Positions 15,588-25,881 of a stretch of 64,000 bases of DNA are shown here, piece after piece. The notes under the pieces were generated by a model, which was not told where the DNA came from, made no database searches, and saw only the letters and a list, made by a program, of their open reading frames with translations. A program made the position numbers and the translations under genes. Every line of letters starts with the position of its first letter. Within the stretch, counting starts at the first letter, position 1. This DNA is from an uncultured Sutterella sp. (lineage in GTDB: Bacteria > Pseudomonadota > Gammaproteobacteria > Burkholderiales > Burkholderiaceae_F). The stretch lies in assembly GCA_905197905.1 (NCBI GenBank), contig CAJKAP010000008.1:1-64000 (forward strand), given 5' to 3'.

Positions 15588-17699
15588 TTAATCCCCATTA
15601 AAGAACACTGACGCATAAGAACTTCCACCCGAAAATCTAATGACAACAACCAACGGGCGATTCTTTGTTCCATATTTAGGGGAGGAACCGCCACCCCAAT
15701 TGACATTATTCCAAGTCACTGTCGCGGTATCCGTCGTCCACAAATGAATAACTTTAGTAGCCACTAATTCAACGGGCGCCTTCACGATATTAAACGTCAC
15801 ATTCCCTGAAATATTCATACGGAGATCATCGGGGGAATTTATATCAATCGTGACCGCACCACCGTTCTGTGTTCTTCCCTCGTCTCGAGAATAGCCCTTC
15901 AGTACACCCCGATCCCCCGTTCTTGGCACGTAAGACCAAAGATCTGCGTGACGTGCATACTCCTCAAGAGAATCGCGTATGGTGGCGTCTTCGCGTCGCA
16001 GACCCATTATCATTAGTGCAAAAGCTTCGTGCTCCTTATCAAGCCATACCTTATCTACCTTGGTCGCCACCTCTGTTTTAGTCGCTAGCGTTGCAAGAGC
16101 CGTATCGACGGCTTTATCTTTGTCCTGTAGGTCCTTAATGGCAGTGGCATAATCCGCCACGCTAACCTTACCAGTAAGCCCCTCCACTAAAGTCTCTTTC
16201 GTGGCGTAAAGCGCACGAGCACTCTCTTGCGTTAAGTAAGTGGCTGTTGCTTCTGCTTTTCTCTGGTAGGGTTCTAAGTCTGCGGGAAACACGGGGGGAT
16301 TCTGCCGAAGCCCTTTCACGTACTCAATTTCTGCGGTAGGCTTATTCTGTATGTAAGCCTTACTATCCGAGCGCGTTTCTTCCCAGTTTGCCTGTATTTG
16401 TCCCTGAGTTGCGGCAGTGCTTGCGCTTTCTGCGCGTTGGGCATAAACAAGTGCCGTATCACGAGCCGTGGACGCAGTAGTTGCCGCCGCTGTTGCTTGC
16501 TCAGCGCTCTTTTTAGCGCTCGATGCGGAAGCACTTGCCTGTTGGCTAACTGTTTTAGCATTCTTTTCCGCACTCTTCGCGCTGGTCTCTGAAGCCTTCG
16601 CGGTCGTCTCGCTCGCTTTAGCTTTCGTAGCGAAAGCCTCCGCCGTGGTTGCCGCTGCCTGCGCTTCAACCACGCTAGATGCCACCGTATTCGCTAGTTG
16701 AGCGATACGCTCCCGATCGTCAGTGACTTGACTTGCCGCCGACAGAGCTTGCGTCGCCGAAGTCGTCGCTGTTTGGGCGCTTGTATTCGCGCTTAACGCA
16801 CTCGCTTTAGCCTGAGCTTCGCTCTCTTTGGCCTTAATTTCCGCTTGCTTTGCCAACTCTACGGAGGCGTTAGCGGTATCGCGCGCGACCTCTGCCTCCT
16901 CTTTAGCGGCAAAGGCCAGGGCAACGCTCTCGCGCATCATCGCCTCTCGCTCGCCAATCGTGGCATTCGTTTCGTCCAGCTTCCGCTGAAAAGATCGCTC
17001 GTGCTCCTCTAACCTCTGATCCGCCGCCTCAAGCTGAGGGATAAGGGTGCTGACTCGCCCCTCGATTCCACGCGCAGCGCTTTCACTGGCTTTAGCTTGA
17101 TTAGCTGATGCCTTGGAAAGTTCTGCCTGCGCCTGGGCTTCGCGTACACTTTGCTCCGCCGAGTCCCGCGCACCGCTCGCCACCGTTGCTTGACGACCAG
17201 CTTCGATGCTTGCCGATTGCGCGGTCTCGCTTGCGGATACGGCGGAATCGCGTGCGTTGAAAAGTTCAGCGGTAAACTGCTCACTTGTCAGCGTCGATGT
17301 GGCAGGCGCTTTAACTGCTCGACCTACCATCTCTCGTATCTGTTGGATTTGAGCTGTTGTCTTGTCAAACGCGTCATTAATCACCGTGGGGAAAAAGCCC
17401 CCACGATTCGTGAGCACCATTGTCTGAAGGTAGTCGACGCCCGAAAGAATCGCCATCGTTGAGCCCACTGCTAAAGGCGCCGACAAGCGTACCGTTCCAC
17501 CAGCCATTGCCTCTTGGTCGGCGTTGATCGACACATCAAAATCACTGGTGCCCAGTTGGCGTTCTGTCACACCGCTATCCGTGGAGACGAGCACCACTAG
17601 ATCATCCTTCTCAAATACCTTGAAATTGAACGGGAAATCTCGCTGTTGCCCATCCCCTCGATAAACCCCAGCACGACGTATTTCGGTATTAATTGCCAT
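15588..17699 (-). CDS. Tail fibre protein with T7 gp17-like N-terminus
   Basis: The 703-residue protein starts with a T7 tail-fibre N-terminal domain (RRAGVYRGDGQQRDFPFNFKVF and the LLS-type YLQTMVLTNRGGFFP segment), which attaches fibres to the tail. Residues about 150-430 form an Ala/Ser/Glu/Lys-rich helical repeat (AKASETTAKASETSAKS style), predicted trimeric coiled coil. The C-terminal 150 residues are beta-rich and end in FSGGSSYASVFFNGD, the likely receptor-binding tip. Accessory genes follow directly. Confidence 0.86.
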   Translation of the reverse strand: MAINTEIRRAGVYRGDGQQRDFPFNFKVFEKDDLVVLVSTDSGVTERQLGTSDFDVSINADQEAMAGGTVRLSAPLAVGSTMAILSGVDYLQTMVLTNRGGFFPTVINDAFDKTTAQIQQIREMVGRAVKAPATSTLTSEQFTAELFNARDSAVSASETAQSASIEAGRQATVASGARDSAEQSVREAQAQAELSKASANQAKASESAARGIEGRVSTLIPQLEAADQRLEEHERSFQRKLDETNATIGEREAMMRESVALAFAAKEEAEVARDTANASVELAKQAEIKAKESEAQAKASALSANTSAQTATTSATQALSAASQVTDDRERIAQLANTVASSVVEAQAAATTAEAFATKAKASETTAKASETSAKSAEKNAKTVSQQASASASSAKKSAEQATAAATTASTARDTALVYAQRAESASTAATQGQIQANWEETRSDSKAYIQNKPTAEIEYVKGLRQNPPVFPADLEPYQRKAEATATYLTQESARALYATKETLVEGLTGKVSVADYATAIKDLQDKDKAVDTALATLATKTEVATKVDKVWLDKEHEAFALMIMGLRREDATIRDSLEEYARHADLWSYVPRTGDRGVLKGYSRDEGRTQNGGAVTIDINSPDDLRMNISGNVTFNIVKAPVELVATKVIHLWTTDTATVTWNNVNWGGGSSPKYGTKNRPLVVVIRFSGGSSYASVFFNGD

Positions 17700-17751
17700 G
17701 TAACCTCCTTGATGTTTTAGCTATTATCTACTCACTTTCCGCTCTTATTGA

Positions 17752-20700
17752 TCACTTCTTCTTGAGCCCCAAAAGAGCGGCCCGCACGCCTTCTGCGGGT
17801 GTATCAATCTCACCTTCCAAGTAAGCATCCGTTGCTTGCACAGCGCGGTTAATCTGCGCCGATGGCAAGCCAAAGAGCGACCCGCTCAAATTGATAGTCG
17901 ACTTCACCATCGCCTTGTCAAGCTCAAGTCGGCGCGCGCGATCGGCGAAATTCACCGCATCACCAATCACACGTGCTCCGCTTGGACCTGTCCACTTCCA
18001 CACCGGCTCTCCTTTGATAATGTTCGCCGCCGTAGAGGCGAGTTCACGACCGGCCATAAGCGTCCCAAGATTAAAGCTCACTACTTCAGCCGCGGCCGCT
18101 CTAAGTAGGGCTACTGTTTTCTCGCCCTCTGTCCTCTGGTCGTCCTCATCATCGTCCCCACCCGCAGGAAGCGCGGCGCGGAGCATACTTTCCACGATCG
18201 GCATCACCGCGGACACAACAAGAATCTGTGCCATGGCTTTGGCGCGGTTCTTCTCACCTAAGTACGCCACGGCGTTAAGGTTGAGCGCCGTATTCATAAA
18301 GGAATAGAAAACGGTGAAGAGCTTCGAAACTTCTCCCCCACGCTCAATTTGTGACAGGTCCTTAGTCTCACCACCGCCTTGTGTATCGATCACCGTCTGG
18401 TCAGCAAGCTCAACGGCGGTCTTATCGTCAAAGCCTTCACGCAGTGCTTTGGCATAAGCGGCATGCCAAGTGATCACATCGACGATCTGCTGAACGCGAA
18501 GCATCAACCAATACGCCGCGTTACGGAAGTTATCCAGTGCCTCGTTGCGCTGTTGCAGTCGATTGTTCGCCTCGTTTAATTCGCGGAATCGCGTGAGCGA
18601 GCGATTACGCATAAAGAGCGAAGCTTCATTCGCTTCACGCGTAGCCCCCACTGGATTAGAGAGGTACACCCCGATACCCGCCCCGATGGCAGAGCCCAGT
18701 CGTGCCGTCGAAATGCCCAACCCCGTGATCTGCGCGAGGGCGCTCACCACGTTAAAGCCTAAGCCCGCTATGCCCGCGCCTTGACGCAGGCGCGAGCTCC
18801 AACCCTCACCCGCAATACGGGAGCGCTTATCTCCCACCGCAACGTCTCGCAACCAGTTGCTAAAGAGTCGAACCACATCGGGCGAGTAATATTCTCGGAT
18901 CGTATCGCCAAGGCCACTCTTTAAAAGTCGACTCGTATCGATCACAAACTCACGCCATGCTAAGTCATGGACTTCGGTATTGAGTGCGTCAAAAAGCGCG
19001 CTCATTCGAAGAGTAAGCGGTCTCTTGACCCTTGCCGCGCGAGCTTTCATGTGAGAGCGGTCCGTACGCACCGCTTGAACGGCGGCACGCATCATCACTT
19101 CTGCGCTCTTCGCGTCCTCATACGCTTCTGAGAGCGAGCTTGCCTCCGAGTCATACACCGCGGGGTAGTAGCCCCCAGAAACCGTGATCTCTTTACCTTC
19201 GGCGGTTCGCACCTGGAAGGGCTCGTACTGAATCCACTCTGGCGCACGACCGTAAATACGACGCTCCAGTGCTTCCAGTTCTGGGCGGAGCATCTCGAAC
19301 GTTTTCCAGATATTTTCCACGCACCGCCACTCTATTTCCGTCATTCCTTCGAGAATGGCACGAATAGTGGAATCCGTTGTCTCAAAGCCATCGATCAGGC
19401 GCTGACGGTTACCTGCGTTGCCATAGTTCAATGCGATAGAGAGGCGCTCTGCCCGCGTAATCGCGCGAGAACCTTTGCGCCCTGGAAGGTGGGCGACAAC
19501 TGCATTCATCTTAAAGCGAGAGACCACTGGCTCGAGAATCTCAACCATGTGCACAGTTAAGTTCTTACGGTACTCGGCCTCCTTATTGGCGCACTCATTC
19601 GCACGACGCGAGAAGAGTGTCCACATAATCCCGCCGTCCTTATTCCCGTCCATAATGCGGCACCACGAGGCGATTTTGATGTGGTTACGCATAAAGCCGA
19701 TGATCCCTTGCACCAAGCTCTTGCGGTCGCTATCGTGGTGTTCCTTGCTCTCACGCCCCATCTCGCGGGCGCTCTCTTGAATTTGTGCTCGAGCTTCTCG
19801 GACTGCGTCAGCTGTGCGTACACGCACCCCGTTTACTAGCACCGTTTGCTTATTACGCCCTGCGCTCTGAAGCGAAACGATCGCGTCAGTGAGCTCCACG
19901 AACTGCTCATAGGTGAGGGCTTGGTAGGGGGTACTTGTCGTCCCTCGGATAATCCACTCGGGGAAGTCGAACACGTAGCCGTCTTCTTGCTGAGCTAAGA
20001 TGAAGTTCTCAAGACTGGGCGCGTTCGCATCGACGGCGAAATCAGCAAAGCCAAATCGCGCTGCGAGGTTTTCAATCTGCTCCATGAAGTCCCCCGCGAT
20101 CGTCTTGCTCTTCAGGGCGCGCTTGATCGACTTGATGCGCTTTTCGATAAAGACAAGCGCATGATCAGCCTCTTTCGCTAGCACATGCTGAATAAACTGG
20201 TCGTGCTTTTTCTGGAAGGCTTCCTCATAGTTGCCCCTTGCCCAAGCCTGCTGTGCTTCCCGCCCAGCTTTATGCTCGGCACGAGTATGTACCGTTGGGC
20301 GGAAGTCAGAGATTTTCGTCGACTTCGTCTTCTGCTGAGCGTAGCGGGTGAGCGCTTCACGCGCGGGCGCAGGAACTTTCAACAGTTTCGCGATAGCATT
20401 GAGCTCAGAAGCGATAGCCCGCGTAAATGCGTCAGTATGCTGAACCAAAGCGGTGAGCGCTGCCGACCGCATGCCACGCTCGTCAGGGAAGTCGCCGTAC
20501 TTACTCGCGAAAGCGTCCACGGCTCGGTCGGTCACTTCCTCCTCGAAAGCCTTTTGACTCGCAAGAGCGTCAGCGAGTTCAAGAGGGTTTTCCGTGCCGA
20601 CCATATCCGTGAGAATCTCAATCGGGATCGTGTTTTCCGATTCGCCCTCGTGCATGATAAAGCCTTTGGCTTCGAGTGCTTGGATTGTTTCTTCTGGTGC

Positions 20701-23700
20701 GCCCACGCCTTCGAGGTTTTCACGATGGAGCTTATAGCGCGCGACGGGGTTCACTTCAGAAGAGATATACCCGTAGCGGTCAATGTAGCGCTTGGCAGTT
20801 GCTTCTTCGATCGTGCTCTTTTCATCTGCGGAAAAGAGTGCCGTCTCGATCACGTCGACGAGCTCTTCGTAGGTGATCCCTAGCTCTTTTTGCAAGTCGA
20901 GAAGAGAGATAACGCCGTCCTCATTATCAGTTAAGGCAACGAGTCCCCGTTCTTCTAGCGCGCCCATCGCACGGTCAGAGAGCCCTGCTTCTGTGGCAGT
21001 GATTACATCATCTGGGGAAAGTTTCTTGCCACTGTCGAGCTTCTGACGCAGTTTGGCCACGTGGTCGTTTGCACGCTCAGCCTCAACCTCCGCACGAATC
21101 GCCTGATAGCGCTCCTCAACCTGAGGACCTTCTTTGGCACGGCGGTCTTCTCGCGCGAGAATACGCTGAGTGCGCTCATGCGCTTGGCGATTTGCCTTGG
21201 GATCGCGCCCCTCTAAAAGGGCTTCGGCTTGACGCGTGGGATCTCTTTCCAGTTCCTCGCGGACGGCGGCCTCGATAGCTTTGTAATCGTTCTCGATACC
21301 GCGCTTTTCACGCTCGTGTTTGTTGGTGAGAATCTTGTGGTTGCGCTCACGGCTGGCATAGATGGTGGCGCGTACATCTGCACCTGCGCGCTCGAAGTCT
21401 TCACGAATTTCAGCGAGTTGATCTTCACCGACCAAGTCTTTATCCGCGTCTGTAAAGAGCGGGCGCATATTCGTGTCGCTCTCAATGAAGCTGGCTTCGG
21501 CTTCGGTGATGAAAAGACGATCGTAGAGTGCGGAAACCTCTGGCGAGAGTTCCACATCGAGCTCAGCCACCGTACGGTAAAGACGTACTAGCCATGTTTT
21601 GAATTTCTTAAAAGCGTTGCGTAAGCCCTTAGTTGGCGCTTTACCTTGGCGCAAGTATGCCTCGAAGCCACGGGCGAAGTGCTCGTGGGCGTCACGCTGT
21701 TGATCAATGGACATACTGGCGAAGTTTCGAATACGCGCTTCCGGGGTGGCACCTTGGACGTTCTGCCACGTCAAGAAGCTATCGAGCGTACGGATAAGCT
21801 CTCGCTCACCGTCGGTCATATCGCCACGGTCGAGTGCCTCTGTAGTGAGGCTCACTAACGTGTGTAAGAAGTAGTGCGCGGACTCGTGCATGAAGGTCGA
21901 TTCGTCCGCGGATTTGAAGAGTTTGAGAATCCCCGTTGCAGGGTTGAAGCTTCCGCGTGCTTCTCCTTTGTTCTGCTCGAACTCCTCACCCATAGCCATA
22001 CGAGCCAGAATATCGCTCGCTTTATCCATCGGGGCATTGGCTTCTGCGTACTTCTCTAAGCCCGCTCTCTGGAAAGATTCACCGTAGTCTTCGGGGGTGG
22101 TTTTTGGCGCGTTTTTGACCTCGTTTTTATCAAACGATTCGCTTCTATCCCCGTCGAACACCATAAATGCAATGCTTGGCATTCCATTCTCAAAGCGTTC
22201 GTAAAGATCGTAGTCCCAACCTTCTGGTGCATAATCTGGATTAAATGGCAGAGAGGCGACCACCTGAAAGCCGTGTCGAGAATAGAATCTAGGAAGAATT
22301 GTATTGAAGCAATCAAGGCGACGCCCGCCAGCGGCAACGGCGCACAACATAAGCGCCTCGCCAGAGGGTTCACTTGGCGCGCTGAAAACGGAAACAATAT
22401 CATCGCCATTCTTTAAGGCGAAGCCACTTTGACAATCCTCAGAAAGGAACAGTCTAAATTTCGGGCTACCGTCTGCGTTGGTTTCTAAGAGTTCTGAAAT
22501 CTCCTTTGACTCAACGCATGCGCCGAATGGTAATAATTTTTTGGCTTGGTCAATGGACTCTTTAAAGATGGTCGCGCTCTCAAGCGTAACTTCTAGTTCG
22601 TTGAATGTCGGCGCGCCACCCTCCTTGTTCACGCGGTGGGTTGTACCGTTGATCCCTTTTGAAAAATCTTTAGAGTCTTGACGGATAACTTCTGCCAAGA
22701 CTTGGCTAACGATCTCCCCAGGTCGCCAGATATTTAATAGCCGAATGTTCCCCAGCGAGACATTTCCTCGTCGTACTCTGCCCACGTCCAGTCTGGGAAG
22801 TCGCGTAGTGTGGAATCTGGACTCACCCACAGTATCTGTGGGTAGTTCTCCCACTGGTTGTTCTGCCAAATAAGTAAGTGCGCCCCATTCACTCGGCTTC
22901 TTACCGTTTTGAATGGCGTTTCGTAAGTTGGATCGCAAATCACGAAACACTCGATGCCGGTAGTCTCGTGAATCCTCTTGAGCTCGGCGTTGTAGATCTC
23001 TTGCAATTCGCTCTGATCTGCCGATGGGTACAAGCCAATCACTGGATCCTGAGTCTTGAACGGCGCGTCCTCCGCGGTCTCTCTCGGAAGATCCTTGTAC
23101 TGCGCTCTCGCCTTGCTCAGGATTTCCTCGCGGGCTCTCTGCTCCGCTTCGTAGGGATCCTCGGGTTTTGGCGGCGTCGATTTCATCCCGGAGACGAAGT
23201 TCAAGCCGTTCCTTGTACCGATCATAATCCGGATGCCCAGTGGGCCCCATTCCTTGGGTCGTTCCCTGTAAACTTTGATTGCCATTGCTTTGCCCCTCTT
23301 TTGGTTGGCTTTCCACAACTGTAGGAAACACAAGTTGCGAATAAATATCAGCACGCGACAAGATAAAGCGGTCATCTTGTAAGGCGTTAATCGCACGCTC
23401 AGCTAGCTGGAGAGCTTCTTCTGAATCTATACGCGAGTCCAACCCTGATAATAACTCATTTTCATTGACAGAGAAACCCTGAAATACGCGTAATCCGTTC
23501 TTATCTTTGATCGGGTATAAGGTATTACGATAAAGCTCTTTCAACTGTTCTGTGGTGAACCCTTCAGGCAGTTTAATTGCCAATGCCTGACCTTTAACCA
23601 AGCCTTTTCCTGGGCGGTCAGAACTCACGTAAATGGCTTCTTGGTTGAGCAGATTCGCCATCAGCCCAGCAATACGTACCGCTTCATCGGGCTTATCACG

Positions 23701-25866
23701 AATCAAAATGCAAAGCGAATGATTCACTTCGCCCTCCCAACCGCCTATCTGGAACATCAAATCGCTGAAATCAAGCCCCTCAATTCGGCGAACTTCTCCA
23801 ATAACTTCATTGCCGATTTTGCTCGTAATTTCATATTTAGCCTCTTCAGGCAAAGCATTCCACTCGTCAGTGAGTAGCCGATTTTGCGGATTCGGTGCAA
23901 TCTCAACGTTAAGCGCGGCGCCTGCTAGCTGAGCAAGGTCCTCATCGGTTAGGCTATTCGCAGCCAAACCTTGCACCACGCGCTGCACTTGCATTGGATG
24001 GCGTTTGATGAACTCTTTTGGGCTCACTCCCGCAAGCGTGGCAAGGTTGCCTAGCACAGCTTTGAACGTCTTGACCTGCGTGTGCACCACGTCAGGCGTC
24101 ATCTGTTCGCTACGCTCACGCATTAATGCTTGCTCAATCGGCGCGACTGCCTCGTCAAGCTCCGCACTAAATTCTTTAGAAGCTTTAATCTGCTGAATAA
24201 TCTCGCGCTGGTTCTCTTGGGCGAACTGCTGATTTTTCTGGTTGGCCTTCCACGCCTCAACTTCCGCGGGACTCATCGTATCGGGTGTGCGCGATGCGTT
24301 CTGGCGCACAAACTCCGCAAGGTCTTTGTTCTGCCCAATTTCCCCAGCATAAGTCTGCAGAGGCACAGCAACCGTCGTTCCTAGTTCGCGCGCTTCCTCC
24401 ACAGCTTGTGCCATCGCGGGGGAGAGCGTGGCGAGGGTGTTAGCGAGCTCTGGAGATTGGCGGATAACATCCGCGCGGATGTAGAGGTTCGGATCGCCGC
24501 TCATCTCGCCTACCTGCTTAGCGAACTCCGCAAAGGCGTCTGGCGCGCTTTGATGAAGCTGAGCATTCAGCATGGCGGAGAGGGCGACCTTGCTCGCTTG
24601 CGCTAACTTGGCAGAACGTTCAACGCGACGCTTTTCTGCCCAATCGCCCATGACCTTGCCCGCGCGTGCCGACACCATATCCGCAGGCATATTGGCAAAG
24701 TCAGCGATCGACTCGAGGAAGATATCCCCTAGACTGATCTTCTGTCCAGCGTTCTTTTGTCCCAAGTACTCGCCCAAGCCCCCTAGAGCTCCGCCTGCGA
24801 TAGACCCCGTCAGAGTGTCATCGAGTGTTGTCAGCCACCAGCCTTGCTTGCGCTCCGCTTCGGCTAGCGTCTTCGTGAACGCTCGACGCGCAAAAGGTAA
24901 GCTCGTACTGCCTGCACGCGCCATCACGCGCCCTGCGCCCGCCACGCCACGCAGTCTTGTAAATGCGCCTGCGACCTTACCCGCTACGCCCATACTGAGC
25001 GCATCGATGGCGGCAACGGGGCCCGCATGTGCGCTAGCCTGATCAAGGGCTTGCTGTAAGCGCGGAGCGTTACTCAAGAATGCGTTAACCGCATCAGCAT
25101 CACCCAGGTCCACGCCTTGGGACTGCATTGCCTCGAGGAGCGCGCTACGGCGATCGACCTCGTACGAACCAGCCCCGGCAACCCCCATGGCCAGAACCGT
25201 ACCTAAGCCCCCGCTGAAAAAACCTGTGAGCCCAGCTACGAATTGCGCAGCCAACAGCTCGGCTTGGGACGCCATCGACTTCCCCGCCGTGTAGTACGCA
25301 ATATCAAAAGGCTGTTCTGTGAAAGCGCTCATCACGTCGCTGAACGTATCCGCTTTAGAAAGACGCTCGAGCGCTTTGGGTTGCGCCACGGCACGCTTAC
25401 GCTTCATAGCATCTTGCCACGCCAAAAGGCGCTTTTCTTGCTCAGCAATGGCGCTTTGTCTTGCGCCTTCTGAAGTCGCCCGATCGATGTCTTGTTGCCC
25501 GTAGACGAGACTTTGCATCAGGTCCGCCTCGTGGCGCTCGTCACGCCCTTGCTCCCACACAGACATTGCCTTCTCGAAGATATTCATCTGCTCCCAGTCC
25601 TTGGGTTCGCGAGAGACTAGGGGACCGTAGAGAGGGTCACTGGTAAACGCCATGAAGCCGGGCAATCCTCCAAAACGCGCTGCGTCTTGGTTGAGGCTCT
25701 TTTGCACAAACTCATCTCGGAAATACGGTATTTCCAGTGGCGTGACCCCTACCTGCTTGGCAAGGCGTCGATCGGAAATTGCCTGTTGTGCCGAGTCCTC
25801 CCCAAAAGTGAGGTGGCTAAGAGACTTCGCGGTCGCGTCATTGAATTTAAAAATATCATCTGCCAT
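17752..25866 (-). CDS. Giant polyvalent internal virion protein (2704 residues)
   Basis: A single 8.1-kb reading frame in the position of the largest T7-type ejection protein. Features in order: an N-terminal conserved region; Gly/Ala-rich hydrophobic stretches near residues 200-235, 285-315 and 350-365 that could insert in membranes; a GGWEGEVNHS-type polyvalent-associated segment near 720; an R/S/G-rich stretch (about 861-1044) that overlaps another ORF; a segment near 1080-1200 with an acetyltransferase-like look (FYSRHGFQVVA); a zincin-like HESAH motif (H1327-H1331); long charged helical regions; and a helical C-terminus. It probably enters the host cell with the DNA. Enzymatic labels are tentative. 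Confidence 0.82.
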   Translation of the reverse strand: MADDIFKFNDATAKSLSHLTFGEDSAQQAISDRRLAKQVGVTPLEIPYFRDEFVQKSLNQDAARFGGLPGFMAFTSDPLYGPLVSREPKDWEQMNIFEKAMSVWEQGRDERHEADLMQSLVYGQQDIDRATSEGARQSAIAEQEKRLLAWQDAMKRKRAVAQPKALERLSKADTFSDVMSAFTEQPFDIAYYTAGKSMASQAELLAAQFVAGLTGFFSGGLGTVLAMGVAGAGSYEVDRRSALLEAMQSQGVDLGDADAVNAFLSNAPRLQQALDQASAHAGPVAAIDALSMGVAGKVAGAFTRLRGVAGAGRVMARAGSTSLPFARRAFTKTLAEAERKQGWWLTTLDDTLTGSIAGGALGGLGEYLGQKNAGQKISLGDIFLESIADFANMPADMVSARAGKVMGDWAEKRRVERSAKLAQASKVALSAMLNAQLHQSAPDAFAEFAKQVGEMSGDPNLYIRADVIRQSPELANTLATLSPAMAQAVEEARELGTTVAVPLQTYAGEIGQNKDLAEFVRQNASRTPDTMSPAEVEAWKANQKNQQFAQENQREIIQQIKASKEFSAELDEAVAPIEQALMRERSEQMTPDVVHTQVKTFKAVLGNLATLAGVSPKEFIKRHPMQVQRVVQGLAANSLTDEDLAQLAGAALNVEIAPNPQNRLLTDEWNALPEEAKYEITSKIGNEVIGEVRRIEGLDFSDLMFQIGGWEGEVNHSLCILIRDKPDEAVRIAGLMANLLNQEAIYVSSDRPGKGLVKGQALAIKLPEGFTTEQLKELYRNTLYPIKDKNGLRVFQGFSVNENELLSGLDSRIDSEEALQLAERAINALQDDRFILSRADIYSQLVFPTVVESQPKEGQSNGNQSLQGTTQGMGPTGHPDYDRYKERLELRLRDEIDAAKTRGSLRSGAESPRGNPEQGESAVQGSSERDRGGRAVQDSGSSDWLVPIGRSERIARDLQRRAQEDSRDYRHRVFRDLRSNLRNAIQNGKKPSEWGALTYLAEQPVGELPTDTVGESRFHTTRLPRLDVGRVRRGNVSLGNIRLLNIWRPGEIVSQVLAEVIRQDSKDFSKGINGTTHRVNKEGGAPTFNELEVTLESATIFKESIDQAKKLLPFGACVESKEISELLETNADGSPKFRLFLSEDCQSGFALKNGDDIVSVFSAPSEPSGEALMLCAVAAGGRRLDCFNTILPRFYSRHGFQVVASLPFNPDYAPEGWDYDLYERFENGMPSIAFMVFDGDRSESFDKNEVKNAPKTTPEDYGESFQRAGLEKYAEANAPMDKASDILARMAMGEEFEQNKGEARGSFNPATGILKLFKSADESTFMHESAHYFLHTLVSLTTEALDRGDMTDGERELIRTLDSFLTWQNVQGATPEARIRNFASMSIDQQRDAHEHFARGFEAYLRQGKAPTKGLRNAFKKFKTWLVRLYRTVAELDVELSPEVSALYDRLFITEAEASFIESDTNMRPLFTDADKDLVGEDQLAEIREDFERAGADVRATIYASRERNHKILTNKHEREKRGIENDYKAIEAAVREELERDPTRQAEALLEGRDPKANRQAHERTQRILAREDRRAKEGPQVEERYQAIRAEVEAERANDHVAKLRQKLDSGKKLSPDDVITATEAGLSDRAMGALEERGLVALTDNEDGVISLLDLQKELGITYEELVDVIETALFSADEKSTIEEATAKRYIDRYGYISSEVNPVARYKLHRENLEGVGAPEETIQALEAKGFIMHEGESENTIPIEILTDMVGTENPLELADALASQKAFEEEVTDRAVDAFASKYGDFPDERGMRSAALTALVQHTDAFTRAIASELNAIAKLLKVPAPAREALTRYAQQKTKSTKISDFRPTVHTRAEHKAGREAQQAWARGNYEEAFQKKHDQFIQHVLAKEADHALVFIEKRIKSIKRALKSKTIAGDFMEQIENLAARFGFADFAVDANAPSLENFILAQQEDGYVFDFPEWIIRGTTSTPYQALTYEQFVELTDAIVSLQSAGRNKQTVLVNGVRVRTADAVREARAQIQESAREMGRESKEHHDSDRKSLVQGIIGFMRNHIKIASWCRIMDGNKDGGIMWTLFSRRANECANKEAEYRKNLTVHMVEILEPVVSRFKMNAVVAHLPGRKGSRAITRAERLSIALNYGNAGNRQRLIDGFETTDSTIRAILEGMTEIEWRCVENIWKTFEMLRPELEALERRIYGRAPEWIQYEPFQVRTAEGKEITVSGGYYPAVYDSEASSLSEAYEDAKSAEVMMRAAVQAVRTDRSHMKARAARVKRPLTLRMSALFDALNTEVHDLAWREFVIDTSRLLKSGLGDTIREYYSPDVVRLFSNWLRDVAVGDKRSRIAGEGWSSRLRQGAGIAGLGFNVVSALAQITGLGISTARLGSAIGAGIGVYLSNPVGATREANEASLFMRNRSLTRFRELNEANNRLQQRNEALDNFRNAAYWLMLRVQQIVDVITWHAAYAKALREGFDDKTAVELADQTVIDTQGGGETKDLSQIERGGEVSKLFTVFYSFMNTALNLNAVAYLGEKNRAKAMAQILVVSAVMPIVESMLRAALPAGGDDDEDDQRTEGEKTVALLRAAAAEVVSFNLGTLMAGRELASTAANIIKGEPVWKWTGPSGARVIGDAVNFADRARRLELDKAMVKSTINLSGSLFGLPSAQINRAVQATDAYLEGEIDTPAEGVRAALLGLKKK
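22734..23285 (-). CDS. Overprinted ORF inside the giant virion gene, unknown product
   Basis: This 183-residue ORF reads on the same strand as the giant gene but in the +1 frame, entirely inside it. Its ATG has AGAGGGG 7 bases upstream. The product looks like a folded protein: balanced composition, seven tryptophans, one cysteine, with segments such as ELQEIYNAELKRIHETTG and PDWTWAEYDEEMSRW. Over the same bases the giant frame encodes low-complexity Arg/Ser/Gly-rich text. Protein-like sequence in this frame begins at the ATG and ends at the stop. It could be a gene inserted into the giant gene or a true overprint. No family is recognised. Confidence 0.55.
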   Translation of the reverse strand: MAIKVYRERPKEWGPLGIRIMIGTRNGLNFVSGMKSTPPKPEDPYEAEQRAREEILSKARAQYKDLPRETAEDAPFKTQDPVIGLYPSADQSELQEIYNAELKRIHETTGIECFVICDPTYETPFKTVRSRVNGAHLLIWQNNQWENYPQILWVSPDSTLRDFPDWTWAEYDEEMSRWGTFGY

Positions 25867-25881
25867 GAGTGGTCTCTCCTC

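Noticed and set aside
15588..17699. Tandem DNA repeat or CRISPR-like array in the tail-fibre gene
   Set aside because: The periodicity comes from Ala/Ser/Lys/Glu-rich coiled-coil codons within a coding frame; the units are not identical at the DNA level and have no spacers.
20185..20883. 232-codon plus-strand ORF inside the giant virion gene
   Set aside because: Low-quality composition (Cys/Phe/Arg-rich), no ribosome binding site worth noting, and antisense to a well-formed coding frame.
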